From assembly GCF_001487105.1 (NCBI RefSeq), contig NZ_LN913000.1, positions 124,001-188,000 on the forward strand: a DNA stretch of 64,000 nt, read 5' to 3'. This document shows positions 53,106-62,041 of this stretch, piece by piece (position 1 is the first letter of the stretch; every line of letters starts with the position of its first letter). The position numbers were made by a program, and so were the translations under genes. This stretch comes from Mediterraneibacter massiliensis. Its GTDB lineage: Bacteria > Bacillota > Clostridia > Lachnospirales > Lachnospiraceae. The notes under the pieces were generated by a model, which was given only the letters and a program-made list of their open reading frames with translations, was not told where the DNA came from and did no database searches.

Positions 53106-54533
53106 ATGAAAAACGAAAAAATGACGGAAAGAAAAAGGAGAATACGAAGAGAACCTAAGGTCTGGCAGGCACTTCTAGCGCTTGTCTGTGTCATTGCCGC
53201 TGTTGTGGCAGCGATCAGAGGCGGAGTAGGAATCCAGATGGGGCTTGCCATGGGCGGATGTATTGCTATTGTATTTGCTTTATTGATGGGGAATAGGTGG
53301 GAGGATATACAAAATACGATTAAGCGTGTTGTTGGTGATTCGGCGACGACTTTGCTGATTTTGATCAGTGTAGGTATGATGGTAGGGATCTGGATCATAG
53401 GCGGAACCGTGCCGACGCTGCTTTACTATGGGCTGAAACTTTGTTCTCCGGCAGTGATCACACCGCTGACATTTGTATTGTGTGCGATCACATCCTTGTT
53501 TACGGGGAGTTCCTTCGGTTCTATCGCAACAATGGGACTTGCTCTGTTTGGTGTGGGGATCAGTATGGACATTTCAGCGCCTTTGATGGCGGGGGCTGTT
53601 TGTTCAGGCGCCTTTTTCGGCGATAAATTGTCCCCTTTATCCGATACTACGAATGTGGCTGCAGACATGTCCGGAACTCGTCTGTATGACCATATCGGTT
53701 CTATGATGTATACGACAGTGCCGGCTACTATCGTGTGTCTGATCTTATATACTGTTCTGGGCTTGAAGAGTGCGTCTGCAAATGCAGATTTAAGCAGTGT
53801 GCAGACGATCATGACGACGTTGGATTCTAATTTTAATATCAGCATTCTGGCATTGATTCCGGCGCTTTTGGTCTTGATCACATCAGCTATGAAAATGCCG
53901 GCAGTTCCTGCGATGTTGGGCTGTACCGCAGTTAGCGGCGTATTTGCGTGTGTGTTGCAGAAGGCAAGCTTGTCGGAAGTATTAGGAGCTGCAATGAATG
54001 GTTTTGTCTCTGAAACTGGTGTGGAGATGGTTGATAAGATCTTATCCCGCGGCGGTATGATCTCTATGTATGGTACAGTTGCGATCATCATTCTTTCCGC
54101 AACGATGGGAGCAGTATTGGAGAAGAGCGGTGTTATCGAATGTCTGGTAAAAGATGTATTGCTCAAGGCAGTGCACAAACCGCGCGGTCTGATCCTTTCC
54201 ACAATGGTATACTGTTATTCTCTGTTATTTATCTCCGGGCATCAGGTAATGCCGATCATTCTCGGAGGACGTACATTCCGGCCGGCATATGATAAAATGG
54301 GTATACAGTCCCGGGTATTATCCAGGACATTGGAAGATACGTGTACGATCGGCGCGCCGTTAGTTCCATGGGGAACATCCTGCGCATATATGTATTCCGT
54401 ATTAGGAATAGGAATTGCGTATATACCGTATGCATTTTTAAGCTTTATCGTACCATTGTTTGCAATCCTCTATGCATGTACAGGGTGGTTCATATGGCGT
54501 AAAGAACCGGCCGCAGAGGCAGAAACAGCATAA
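53106..54533 (+). CDS. NhaC-family Na+/H+ antiporter or organic-acid exchanger
   Basis: 475 aa with a basic cytoplasmic N-terminus and about 11-12 hydrophobic segments. NhaC features include GMMVGIWIIGGTVPTLLYYG, TGSSFGSIATMGLALFGVG, SGAFFGDKLSPLSDTTNVAA, and CTIGAPLVPWGTSCAYM. Members exchange Na+ and H+, or in some cases malate and lactate, or other pairs. Given its operon it may export or exchange an organic acid, or handle Na+ linked to decarboxylation. A clear site GAGAGG precedes the start. Confidence 0.9.
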   Translation: MKNEKMTERKRRIRREPKVWQALLALVCVIAAVVAAIRGGVGIQMGLAMGGCIAIVFALLMGNRWEDIQNTIKRVVGDSATTLLILISVGMMVGIWIIGGTVPTLLYYGLKLCSPAVITPLTFVLCAITSLFTGSSFGSIATMGLALFGVGISMDISAPLMAGAVCSGAFFGDKLSPLSDTTNVAADMSGTRLYDHIGSMMYTTVPATIVCLILYTVLGLKSASANADLSSVQTIMTTLDSNFNISILALIPALLVLITSAMKMPAVPAMLGCTAVSGVFACVLQKASLSEVLGAAMNGFVSETGVEMVDKILSRGGMISMYGTVAIIILSATMGAVLEKSGVIECLVKDVLLKAVHKPRGLILSTMVYCYSLLFISGHQVMPIILGGRTFRPAYDKMGIQSRVLSRTLEDTCTIGAPLVPWGTSCAYMYSVLGIGIAYIPYAFLSFIVPLFAILYACTGWFIWRKEPAAEAETA

Positions 54534-54590
54534 CGATAGATTGTGGGGCGGCCCATTGCTTTTAGCAGGGCTGCCTTTTGGGAGAAAAGA

Positions 54591-55658
54591 ATGATCAAGA
54601 TAAAACCATCTGTAATAGCCAATCAGAAAATGACATATGCACGGGAAAATAAGCTTCATATACGCATCGATTGTTCCGATGGGATCAACGATCTTTTGCT
54701 GCCGGAGTGTTGTTCAAAAGCAGATCTGGCAGAATATCCCCAGGATAATACACTGCTGGATGAATTGGTTTTGTACTGGAAACAAGCGGCGGAAATAAGG
54801 AAAGATATGCTTTTGCTGGGAAATGGCTCCCAGCAGCTTTTGTATCTTGTCAATAAACTATTGATCGAGAAAGGGACAGATGTATTGGGATATGCGCCGC
54901 AGTATTCTTCTTATGGTTCGGACGTTGTATTTTGCGGCGGCGCCTACCGGGCTTGTTCCACGGGTGAAAACTACCGGTTTGAAGCAGCTCGCCTGCTGGA
55001 GCAGATGAAGAGTACGGACACGGTTATATACATAGACAATCCAAATAATCCTACAGGACAATGTATTGCGCTGGAACAAATCGAATATATCGTGAAAGAA
55101 GCGGCAAAAGATCATATATGTGTACTTGTAGATGAAGCATATGGGGAGTATATGCCTGTAGAAAATTCTGCTGTCACGCTTATAAAGGAATATGATAATA
55201 TCATTGTGCTCCGCACATTTTCCAAAGGTTTTGGTCTTGCGGGACTCAGACTTGGATACCTGGTATCAAATCCTGAGATTATACGGGAGATGAAAAAATT
55301 GACTACGCCGTATGATGGAAATATACTTGCCCGGCGGATGGGCGTGCGAGTGCTTAAGGAAAAAAACTTCCTTCTTAATCTGCGCAAGACGGTACGCAGC
55401 ATAAAACTTCCTATCCTGTATACTTCTTTTACTCATCTGAAAATTGCATGTACAGATCTGCATGTCCCTATTTTGCTTTTCAGTCATGTGGATCCGGATT
55501 TCGAATTGGCAGAGGCTTTGGCGGAGAAAGGACTCGGTACGGTGTCGGGACAGAATTTTTACTGCCTGGGAGCCAATGCAGTACGCATGCGCATCCCGAC
55601 AAGAGGAGATTTAGACGAGGTGCTGAAGATTTTGCGAAAGATCGATCAGATGAAATAA
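54591..55658 (+). CDS. HisC/CobD-like class I/II aminotransferase
   Basis: 355 aa. LLGNGSQQLLYLVNKLL, YIDNPNNPTGQCI (PLP Asn), VLVDEAYGEYMP (Asp/Tyr), TFSKGFGLAGLRLGY (Schiff-base Lys) and RIPTRGDLDEVLKIL match the histidinol-phosphate aminotransferase subfamily. No other his genes are near, so another substrate is likely. I take the ATG at 54591 after GGGAG. It is the last gene of the operon started by DUF6282 and may pair with the aminotransferase at 49137. Confidence 0.87.
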   Translation: MIKIKPSVIANQKMTYARENKLHIRIDCSDGINDLLLPECCSKADLAEYPQDNTLLDELVLYWKQAAEIRKDMLLLGNGSQQLLYLVNKLLIEKGTDVLGYAPQYSSYGSDVVFCGGAYRACSTGENYRFEAARLLEQMKSTDTVIYIDNPNNPTGQCIALEQIEYIVKEAAKDHICVLVDEAYGEYMPVENSAVTLIKEYDNIIVLRTFSKGFGLAGLRLGYLVSNPEIIREMKKLTTPYDGNILARRMGVRVLKEKNFLLNLRKTVRSIKLPILYTSFTHLKIACTDLHVPILLFSHVDPDFELAEALAEKGLGTVSGQNFYCLGANAVRMRIPTRGDLDEVLKILRKIDQMK

Positions 55659-55682
55659 GTACTTGTTTGTAAAGAAATACTG

Positions 55683-55757
55683 TTGACAACAATAATTATA
55701 TTTGCTATATTACATATAGAACAAATACCCCGGAGAGATTCCGGGGATTCTTTTTCT
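55683..55757 (+). terminator. consensus promoter followed at once by an intrinsic terminator
   Basis: TTGACA (55683-55688), 17-bp spacer, TATATT (55706-55711) would start RNA near 55718. Hairpin CCCCGGA-GAGAT-TCCGGGG (55728-55746) with a T-run to 55757 follows within about ten bases. The hairpin ends the upstream operon; combined with the promoter it could attenuate dnaJ. Confidence 0.65.
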
Positions 55758-55836
55758 TTATACAGAAGATTTTGATATTTCATACAGGAGAAAAAGTTCT
55801 TTGAACATTGTTGGAAAGATAGAGAGGTGATCAGAA

Positions 55837-56841
55837 ATGGCAGAAAAAAGAGATTATTATGCGGTGTTGGGTATTGCTAGAAATGCAGATGAAAATGAGA
55901 TTAAAAAGGCATACCGAAAACTGGCAAAGAAATATCATCCAGATACAAACACGGGGAATGTACAGGCAGAAGAAAAGTTTAAAGAAGTCACAGAGGCATA
56001 TACTGTGCTCAGTGATAAAGAAAAGAGAACATTGTATGATAGATTTGGACATGCTGCCTTTGATGGGAGTGGAAACCCGAGTGAGAACGGTGGTTTTTAC
56101 GGAGGAGAAAATTTTGGCGGAGGAAGAGGTTTCCGTGGACAGTCGGGCAACTATCAGGAATATCATTTCGAGAGTGGTGATATGGAAGACCTGTTTGGAG
56201 ACCTGTTCGGCGATATGTTTGGGGCTGGAAAAACGAACACCCAAGGTTCTGACTTTTATGACTTTTCGGGAAGGGCTTTTTCAAAGCGGGGAAGTGACGT
56301 GCAGACGGAAGTGGAAGTAACCTTTGAGGAGGCGGTTTTTGGCTGTGATAAGCTGGTACATCTGCAGGAGGAGAACGGGAAGAGACAGTCCCTTAAGGTG
56401 CATATCCCGGCGGGTATTGATACAGGTAAGACCATTCGTCTGCGGGGTAAAGGGAGAAAAGGAGTCGGCACGGGGCAGCCGGGCGATCTTCTGATGAAAG
56501 TGAAAGTTGGCGGGAAACCGGGATTCAGAAGAGAAGGAATGGACGTGTATACGTCTGTTTCTATACCATTTACAACGGCTGTGTTTGGCGGAGAAGCAGA
56601 GGTTAGAACTTTGAATGGAAAGGTGAGATGCAAAATACAGGCAGGCATCCAGTCGGGGACGAAGATACGGTTGCGTGGGAAGGGCATTGTCTCTATGAAA
56701 CAACCGCAGGTGTATGGAGATATGTATGTGACGGTACAGATCCAGGTCCCTGTGGATCTTAACAGAGAAGCCAGGCAAAAGCTAAAAGAATTTGAGGCTG
56801 CATATAGAAGTCAGGAAACCAAAAAGACGAGTGCGGCATAA
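55837..56841 (+). CDS. DnaJ/CbpA-type co-chaperone
   Basis: 334 aa. J domain at residues 5-70 with HPD in KKYHPDTNT, then a Gly/Phe-rich linker (about 78-130), then two beta-sandwich client-binding domains ([41 protein letters not shown]). The Cys-rich zinc finger of DnaJ is absent, which makes it CbpA-like. It would stimulate DnaK in protein folding or stress response. GAGAGGTG precedes the ATG. A second, zinc-containing DnaJ probably exists elsewhere in the genome. Confidence 0.92.
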   Translation: MAEKRDYYAVLGIARNADENEIKKAYRKLAKKYHPDTNTGNVQAEEKFKEVTEAYTVLSDKEKRTLYDRFGHAAFDGSGNPSENGGFYGGENFGGGRGFRGQSGNYQEYHFESGDMEDLFGDLFGDMFGAGKTNTQGSDFYDFSGRAFSKRGSDVQTEVEVTFEEAVFGCDKLVHLQEENGKRQSLKVHIPAGIDTGKTIRLRGKGRKGVGTGQPGDLLMKVKVGGKPGFRREGMDVYTSVSIPFTTAVFGGEAEVRTLNGKVRCKIQAGIQSGTKIRLRGKGIVSMKQPQVYGDMYVTVQIQVPVDLNREARQKLKEFEAAYRSQETKKTSAA

Positions 56842-56864
56842 GCACATCTGCCTGGCAGAGGGGG

Positions 56865-57083
56865 TTATGCGTCTTCCATCAGTATAGCGATGGCGACGGC
56901 GTCTTCTTCTGCAAGAGTCTGTGCACAAAGCAGGACATCCTGTACATAAGACTGTGCAAGACTCAATGCAGAGGCAATTTCTATGATACTTTTGCCCTCC
57001 TTGCAGAGGGACAAGATCTGCTCGATTTCCCGTGTTTTTAAGCGAAGTGTAGTATTAGTAACAGAAGAAGTGGATTGGTTCAT
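56865..57083 (-). CDS. 72-aa protein with a helix-turn-helix-like segment
   Basis: MNQSTSSVTNTTLRLKTREI begins it; residues 15-50 (EIEQILSLCKEGKSIIEIAS then ALSLAQSYVQDVLL) resemble a short helix-turn-helix. I do not recognise a family. The ATG follows AAGGAGAC. It converges on the dnaJ gene with 23 bases between the stops and follows the rhamnulokinase-like gene by about 40, so it may be the last gene of the sugar cluster or a small regulator. Confidence 0.55.
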   Translation of the reverse strand: MNQSTSSVTNTTLRLKTREIEQILSLCKEGKSIIEIASALSLAQSYVQDVLLCAQTLAEEDAVAIAILMEDA

Positions 57084-57122
57084 TAAAAAGTCTCCTTTGA
57101 GGGAAAAATATTTGTGGCGTTA

Positions 57123-58631
57123 TTATAGCATAGTTTTCCCGACATGGCAAAGTGCAGTGACTTTTTGATACCTTTTATATTGTTCTTCCCATAAGGGGCG
57201 TTCCTGCGGATGGTATTCTGTGATAGAAAAAGAATTCTTAAGAAGCCGGGCAGCTTCTTTTTCATTTTCGATATATCCTAAGGAGCGGAACTGAATGAGG
57301 GCGTTTCCGATGGCAGTTGCTTCTATGGGACCGGCGGCAACGGTTTTGCCGGTAGCATTAGCGATATACTGACAGAATGCTTTGTCTTGTGAAGCGCCTC
57401 CTAAAAGATGTACAGTATCTGTTTTATGCCCGGTGATCTGCTCCAGTTTTTCTATACTTTCTCTGTATTTAAAAGCCAAAGATTCCATCACTGCACGATA
57501 AAATTCTCCGGGGCGTGTGAGAGGAGGCTGCTTAGTTTTTATACAGTATTGGTTTATCGCTGCCTCCATATTTTCGGGGGAAGCAAAAAGACTATCATCC
57601 GGATCTATCAGGCAGGCAAATGCGGAAGCTTCGTCTGCAGCTTTGAGAAGCGTAGCATAATCGTCGGGCAGACCGTTTCTTTTCCAATAACGGCGTAGCT
57701 CCTGAATCAGCCACATTCCCATGATTGTTTTTACAAGTTTGACTTTTCCAAAAGCGGCGCCTTCGTTGGAAAAGCCGTTTTGATAGACGGTGTCTGTAAT
57801 GACGGGTTGATCTGTCACCATACCGATAATGGACCAGGTGCCTGAATTGATAAAAATATAGTGAGGATCTTCTGCGGGCACTGCGTGAGCGGCAGAAGCT
57901 GAATCGTGCTGTGCTGTGGCGATCAAGGAAAGTTTTTTGCCGGAGGGGATACCAATCTGGCGTTTGATCTGCGGCAGTACATCCCCTTTATGTGTACCTG
58001 TCATCACAATTTCGGGAAAGAGTGAAGGGGACAGATGTAGTTTCATCAATATTTCCGGGCATAACTGTTGGTGTGCAAGATCATATAATTGTGTGGTGGA
58101 AAGGCTCGTATATTCCAGACTTTTTTGTCCTGTAAAAAAATATCCCAGCACATCGGCGAGCATAAGGAATACATGCGCATTTTCGAAAATCCTCGGATTA
58201 CGACGTTGTATGCCCAGGATCTGGTACACCGTGTTATACCACATATCTTGTACTCCTGTTAAGGAGAAAAGTCCTCCTTTTTTAAAGAGAAGCACAGCCT
58301 TTTGTATCATTCCTTTCGCCTGTGCGTCTCTATATTGATAGGGAGGAGCGATGCATTCATCTTCTCCGTCCAGAAGCGCAAAGTCCACACCCCATGTGTC
58401 GATCCCAAAAGCTTCAGCAGAATCTGTTATGCGAAAAACTTTTTGCAGTCCGGTTAAAATTTCTTGGAATAAATAAAAGAGATCAGTATAAATACGGTCT
58501 TGTATGTGGATCCCTTCATTAGAAAAACGATGGACCTCTTCTAGATGAAGCGTATCATCTAGAAGTGTTAGCAGAATGACGCGTCCGCTGGATGCGCCCA
58601 GATCTACGGAAATTACACTTTTTTTCTTCAT
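57123..58631 (-). CDS. rhamnulokinase-like FGGY sugar kinase
   Basis: 502 aa. FGGY kinase with phosphate-1 loop SVDLGASSGRVILL, AFGIDTWGVDFALLDG, the substrate region PYQYRDAQAKGM, FINSGTWSIIGM and VHLLGGASQDKAFCQYIANATG. The opening and the WGVDF motif are those of RhaB, which phosphorylates L-rhamnulose at O-1. GAGGAAAC precedes the ATG. It follows a class II aldolase gene by 17 bases, the usual RhaB-RhaD pairing, though no rhamnose isomerase is present here. L-fuculose or another deoxyketose remains possible. Confidence 0.87.
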   Translation of the reverse strand: MKKKSVISVDLGASSGRVILLTLLDDTLHLEEVHRFSNEGIHIQDRIYTDLFYLFQEILTGLQKVFRITDSAEAFGIDTWGVDFALLDGEDECIAPPYQYRDAQAKGMIQKAVLLFKKGGLFSLTGVQDMWYNTVYQILGIQRRNPRIFENAHVFLMLADVLGYFFTGQKSLEYTSLSTTQLYDLAHQQLCPEILMKLHLSPSLFPEIVMTGTHKGDVLPQIKRQIGIPSGKKLSLIATAQHDSASAAHAVPAEDPHYIFINSGTWSIIGMVTDQPVITDTVYQNGFSNEGAAFGKVKLVKTIMGMWLIQELRRYWKRNGLPDDYATLLKAADEASAFACLIDPDDSLFASPENMEAAINQYCIKTKQPPLTRPGEFYRAVMESLAFKYRESIEKLEQITGHKTDTVHLLGGASQDKAFCQYIANATGKTVAAGPIEATAIGNALIQFRSLGYIENEKEAARLLKNSFSITEYHPQERPLWEEQYKRYQKVTALCHVGKTML

Positions 58632-58648
58632 GGATAGTTTCCTCTTTT

Positions 58649-59389
58649 TTATTTCTGTGGTGTTTTTGATATGGATTTATAGAGTTCTGAAACAGAGTGG
58701 AACTTTTCTGCTTTTCCCGGGACAGGAAGCGCGCGTTTTTGTATGACAGTATCCAATTGTGCCACTGCTTTTTCAGGTATTGGTTTGAAATTGCCCAAAA
58801 GCTCTGCGATTACGACAGATTGCGCCATACATTCCATCATCTGCATCATCTCTACACCGTCTGCCGCGCCGTTAGGACTGCACATCAAAGCACCGTGGTT
58901 TTCCATAAGGAAACCGTTTGAATCTTCGATCACCTGGTCGAATTGCAGGGAGAGGGCTTCTGAAACCGGTGTTTCGTAGGGAACCATCAGAAGAGGACCT
59001 ACCTCAAGTACCGGTTCCGGGAGTACAGGTTGGGCGAGCAGTGAAGACTTGGCGATCGCAAATCCTGTGAGAACAGGAGGGTGTGCGTGAACAACAGAAC
59101 GGATGTCAGGACGTTTAGCCATGATACGCACGTGAAAAGGGGTTTCGCCGGTAGGTTTTTTTCCCTCTGGCGCGAAAACCGTCTCTCCATTCCGATTGAC
59201 GATACAGATGTCTTCAAAACGGACAAGGCGTTTTGGTGTCTTTGTAGGTGTGATCAGGATAAGATCATCTTCTGTGCGCAGGGAGAGATTCCCTCCTGCA
59301 GAAGTAACGTATCCTAATTCCGCAAGTCTATGGCTTGCGTCTATCAGTTCAGTGATTTCTTTTTCGTATTTTATTTGCAAATGGTTCAT
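58649..59389 (-). CDS. class II aldolase (fuculose/rhamnulose-1-phosphate type)
   Basis: 246 aa. Zinc ligands in VVHAHPP (His-x-His) and ENHGALM (third His), catalytic Glu in KPTGETPFHV, and SAGGNLSLR near the N-terminus binding phosphate. It cleaves a ketose-1-phosphate into dihydroxyacetone phosphate and an aldehyde. AAAGGAATC precedes the ATG at 59389; longer frames add an unlikely N-terminus. It is paired with the rhamnulokinase-like gene. A strong terminator lies just upstream, so the two genes form a sub-operon or depend on read-through. Confidence 0.88.
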   Translation of the reverse strand: MNHLQIKYEKEITELIDASHRLAELGYVTSAGGNLSLRTEDDLILITPTKTPKRLVRFEDICIVNRNGETVFAPEGKKPTGETPFHVRIMAKRPDIRSVVHAHPPVLTGFAIAKSSLLAQPVLPEPVLEVGPLLMVPYETPVSEALSLQFDQVIEDSNGFLMENHGALMCSPNGAADGVEMMQMMECMAQSVVIAELLGNFKPIPEKAVAQLDTVIQKRALPVPGKAEKFHSVSELYKSISKTPQK

Positions 59390-59419
59390 AGTAGATTCCT
59401 TTCTTAATCGAAATATAAT

Positions 59420-59503
59420 AAAAAAGTTTGTGCCGGAACGCATTCACTTCTTCTGGAAGTGAGGGGGACGCGGATGAGGCGGCATTCCGGCACAAACTTT
59501 TTT
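59420..59503 (-). terminator. very strong terminator between rpiB-like and aldolase genes
   Basis: Perfect 19-bp arms AAAAAAGTTTGTGCCGGAA (59420-59438) and TTCCGGCACAAACTTTTTT (59485-59503), with an inner hairpin TTCACTTC-TTCT-GGAAGTGA. On the minus strand it ends in a T-run. It overlaps the stop of the rpiB-like gene. Confidence 0.85.
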
Positions 59504-60065
59504 ATTTCAGAGGTTCTGGTCCTAATTCGACTTCTCCTAATGTTTTTACTTCAAAACCATTTTTCTTAAATTCTTCGTAATCAAAAGCTTCCAGTTCATC
59601 ATAAGCGAGTTTGTGGAATTCATAGAAGTTTTTCCAGTCTTCATAACCATCGCCCAAATTGTGCTCTAAAAATGCGTCGGCCATTGCGATTCCGGTCTGC
59701 GGAGCTACATAATGTGCGCCCATTGCCATTACGTTACAGTCGTTGCCGGTGATACAGCGCAGTGCAGAAGGAACACTTTCTACAACAGCTGCGTGTACGT
59801 GCGGACATTTGCTGGCTGCAATATGGATGCCCATGCCAGTACCGCAGAAGATCAGGGCTCTTTCAAATTCCCTTTCTGCGATTTTAGCGCCGACTTTCAG
59901 ACCGATGCGATGGAACATCTCTGGATTTTCTTCGTCTTCTGTCTTTACCCCGATGTCTGTAACGGTCCAGCCCTTTGCCTTTAAATGTTCTACAACTGCA
60001 TTTTTCAAAGGAACTCCTGCGATATCCGCGCCTACTAAAATTTGTTTGTCTTTTACTGTTTTCAT
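59502..60065 (-). CDS. RpiB/LacA/LacB-family sugar-phosphate isomerase, long form
   Basis: 187 aa. ILVGADIAGVPLKNAVVEHL, FCGTGMGIHIAASKCPHVHAAVV and GNDCNVMAMGAHYV follow the RpiB fold, with the active-site Cys in FCGTG. It is about 40 residues longer than canonical RpiB at the C-terminus and diverges from the neighbour at 60096. Such long forms include isomerases of tetrulose phosphates (erythrulose-4-phosphate type) and others; the substrate is not settled. AAGGAGG precedes the ATG. Confidence 0.85.
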   Translation of the reverse strand: MKTVKDKQILVGADIAGVPLKNAVVEHLKAKGWTVTDIGVKTEDEENPEMFHRIGLKVGAKIAEREFERALIFCGTGMGIHIAASKCPHVHAAVVESVPSALRCITGNDCNVMAMGAHYVAPQTGIAMADAFLEHNLGDGYEDWKNFYEFHKLAYDELEAFDYEEFKKNGFEVKTLGEVELGPEPLK

Positions 60066-60095
60066 AAAGATACCTCCTTATAGTTTTTATTTTTA

Positions 60096-60539
60096 TTAGT
60101 TTCTTTTTTCAATTGCTGTGATCATATCCAGGCGATTCTGGTGGCGTCCGCCTTCGTATTTGGCGTTTAACCATTCGTCTACGATCATTTTAGCCAGTTC
60201 GATCCCTACGACTCTTGCGCCAAATGCCAAGATATTCGTGTTGTTATGCTGTTTTGAAAGTCTGGCAGAATAAGGTTCACTGCATACACATGCCCGTATA
60301 CCATTTACTTTGTTGGCGCTCAAGGATATGCCGACGCCTGTTCCGCAAATAAGGATGCCGCAGTCCACTTCGCCGGTGGCTACCAGATTGGCCACTTTTT
60401 CACCGTAAACAGGATAGTCGCAGCGTTCCGGTGAATGTGTGCCTACATCTGTGACAGCGATACCCTGCTCCTGCAGATATTCTTTAATCTTCAATTTCAT
60501 TTCAAGGGCAACGTGGTCGTTTCCAATTGCGATTTTCAT
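60096..60539 (-). CDS. rpiB: ribose-5-phosphate / allose-6-phosphate isomerase, RpiB
   Basis: 147 aa, canonical length. MKIAIGNDHVALEMKLKIKE, DVGTHSPERCDYP, ICGTGVGISLSANKVNGIRA and SKQHNNTNILAFGARVVG are hallmark RpiB sequences with catalytic Cys in ICGTG. It interconverts ribose-5-phosphate and ribulose-5-phosphate; in allose operons the same protein (AlsI) turns allose-6-phosphate into allulose-6-phosphate, and an AlsE-like epimerase and an allose-kinase-like ROK protein are encoded nearby. GGAGG precedes the ATG at 60539. Confidence 0.9.
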   Translation of the reverse strand: MKIAIGNDHVALEMKLKIKEYLQEQGIAVTDVGTHSPERCDYPVYGEKVANLVATGEVDCGILICGTGVGISLSANKVNGIRACVCSEPYSARLSKQHNNTNILAFGARVVGIELAKMIVDEWLNAKYEGGRHQNRLDMITAIEKRN

Positions 60540-60562
60540 AATCTGTTCCTCCACTGTTATGA

Positions 60563-61168
60563 TCATATATTGTTTTTGAATATACCGCACATAGCATCCT
60601 GCTCAATACGTTCCAGCATACTATAAGCCATATGAAGATCGCTTCCAGATACGACTACGCCATGTAAAGGCATGATACAGCCGATCGGATAGGTTTCGGC
60701 AAGTTCTCTTCTGTTGTCCCAATACTTGTAGATTTCTTCATGCAGGTTTTTCGTGTATGCTTTTGTGTAAGGGATACACTCTACGGGGCCTCGTTTCATT
60801 GTGGCTTCCGTAATGTTTGGTATCGGCTTGGATTGTGCCACATATACCATGCAGTACTGCGGATGTGCGTGGATAGTAGCCTTGATATTGTTGAATTTTG
60901 TAAGGAGAAGGACGTGCATATATCCTTCCCGGGAAAGCTTTCCGGTTCCTTCCAGAATATCCATATTGGAGTTGATCAGAAGAAAATCTTCCGGCTGCAG
61001 TTCGCAGAAATGCCTTTCTGACATCAGGGAGGGAGAGATAAGGATACGGTCATCATCTACCCGCACGGCAAAATTTCCTCCCGCGGCATTGGTGAGGCGC
61101 CGGTCCCACATATAATGTGCGACTTTGCACATATCCTCACGGTCTTTTAAATAAGAAATTCCAGCCAT
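60563..61168 (-). CDS. class II aldolase/adducin family protein
   Basis: 201 aa. LTNAAGGNFAVR near the N-terminus, catalytic acid region KLSREGYMHVLLLTK, zinc His-x-His in TIHAHPQYCMVYV and the third His in MPLHGVVVSG. It is a distant relative of the aldolase at 58649 and may act as an aldolase or epimerase on another sugar phosphate. The ATG at 61168 lies nine bases after AGAAAGG; the ATG at 61177 touches that site. It is between the rpiB and PHP genes in the minus-strand cluster. Confidence 0.85.
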   Translation of the reverse strand: MAGISYLKDREDMCKVAHYMWDRRLTNAAGGNFAVRVDDDRILISPSLMSERHFCELQPEDFLLINSNMDILEGTGKLSREGYMHVLLLTKFNNIKATIHAHPQYCMVYVAQSKPIPNITEATMKRGPVECIPYTKAYTKNLHEEIYKYWDNRRELAETYPIGCIMPLHGVVVSGSDLHMAYSMLERIEQDAMCGIFKNNI

Positions 61169-61200
61169 AAATATCATCCTTTCTGAGTGTGAAACATAAG

Positions 61201-62028
61201 TTATTGTATATATTCCAAAAAGCGCTGTGTGTTTCTGTTGTCTGTAGTGCGAAAACCGACCGGATGAGGAGATTTCGTATACATTCCGTGAAAATCGCTT
61301 CCTCCGGTTGCCAGCAAGTCATAAGAAGCGGCAATCTCCAGACAGGTCTTTGTTACATCTTCCGAGTTCTTATAGTGCATACATTCGATCCCATGGATTA
61401 CTTTCTCGCGAGCAAGACGGCGTATAAGGTCCACAGAATCGAATTGTCCGGGATGTGCGATCACAACGATTCCTTCTGCCTGGTGCATCACGTCGATCAC
61501 TTCCAGAGTATCCGGGTAGTGGATCGGAACATAACAGGAGCCCTGCTTTCCTATCAATTCACCGAGCAGAGGACCGAAAGGGTGGTTGGTGATCCCTGCG
61601 TTTGCCAACGCCATCATAATATGGGACTCGAAAATAGATGCGCTGTGCCTGGAAAGATCAAGCACATCCTCTGTCTGCACGGCAGGATAAAGTTTTTGGA
61701 TTTTTTCGGCCATTGCAAGTTTGGCTTCCCGGCGCCGTCTTGAGGTTTCATCTAGAACTGGCTCCAAAATAAGCGGTTTTTTTGGAGCGTAGCATAGAAC
61801 ATGAACCGGACGCCCGGTAAAAGGATCTTTTGTTGTACATTCCACGCCGGGAACGACTGTAAGAGAAGTTCCATCTGCATAAGTGCAAAGGCGGGAAATG
61901 CCGTTCATGGTATCATGATCTGTCAGAGCGATCAAGTCAAGTCCCTGGCGCAGTGCATATTTCCCGATCTGCTCCGGAGTGGCGGAACCATCTGAAAATA
62001 TGCTGTGACAGTGAAGATCACCTTTCAT
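61201..62028 (-). CDS. PHP-domain phosphoesterase (YciV-like)
   Basis: 275 aa. GDLHCHSIFSDG, ALTDHDTMNGI, VPGVECTT, VVIAHPGQFDS and GGSDFHGMYT supply the His, Asp and Glu ligands of the PHP trinuclear metal site. Relatives such as YciV/RnaAM hydrolyse phosphoesters (nucleotide or RNA 5' ends); in a sugar operon it may act on a sugar phosphate or bisphosphate. I take the ATG at 62028 with AAGGA about ten bases upstream, in place of a GTG at 62037. Confidence 0.85.
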   Translation of the reverse strand: MKGDLHCHSIFSDGSATPEQIGKYALRQGLDLIALTDHDTMNGISRLCTYADGTSLTVVPGVECTTKDPFTGRPVHVLCYAPKKPLILEPVLDETSRRRREAKLAMAEKIQKLYPAVQTEDVLDLSRHSASIFESHIMMALANAGITNHPFGPLLGELIGKQGSCYVPIHYPDTLEVIDVMHQAEGIVVIAHPGQFDSVDLIRRLAREKVIHGIECMHYKNSEDVTKTCLEIAASYDLLATGGSDFHGMYTKSPHPVGFRTTDNRNTQRFLEYIQ

Positions 62029-62041
62029 AAGAAACACATCC

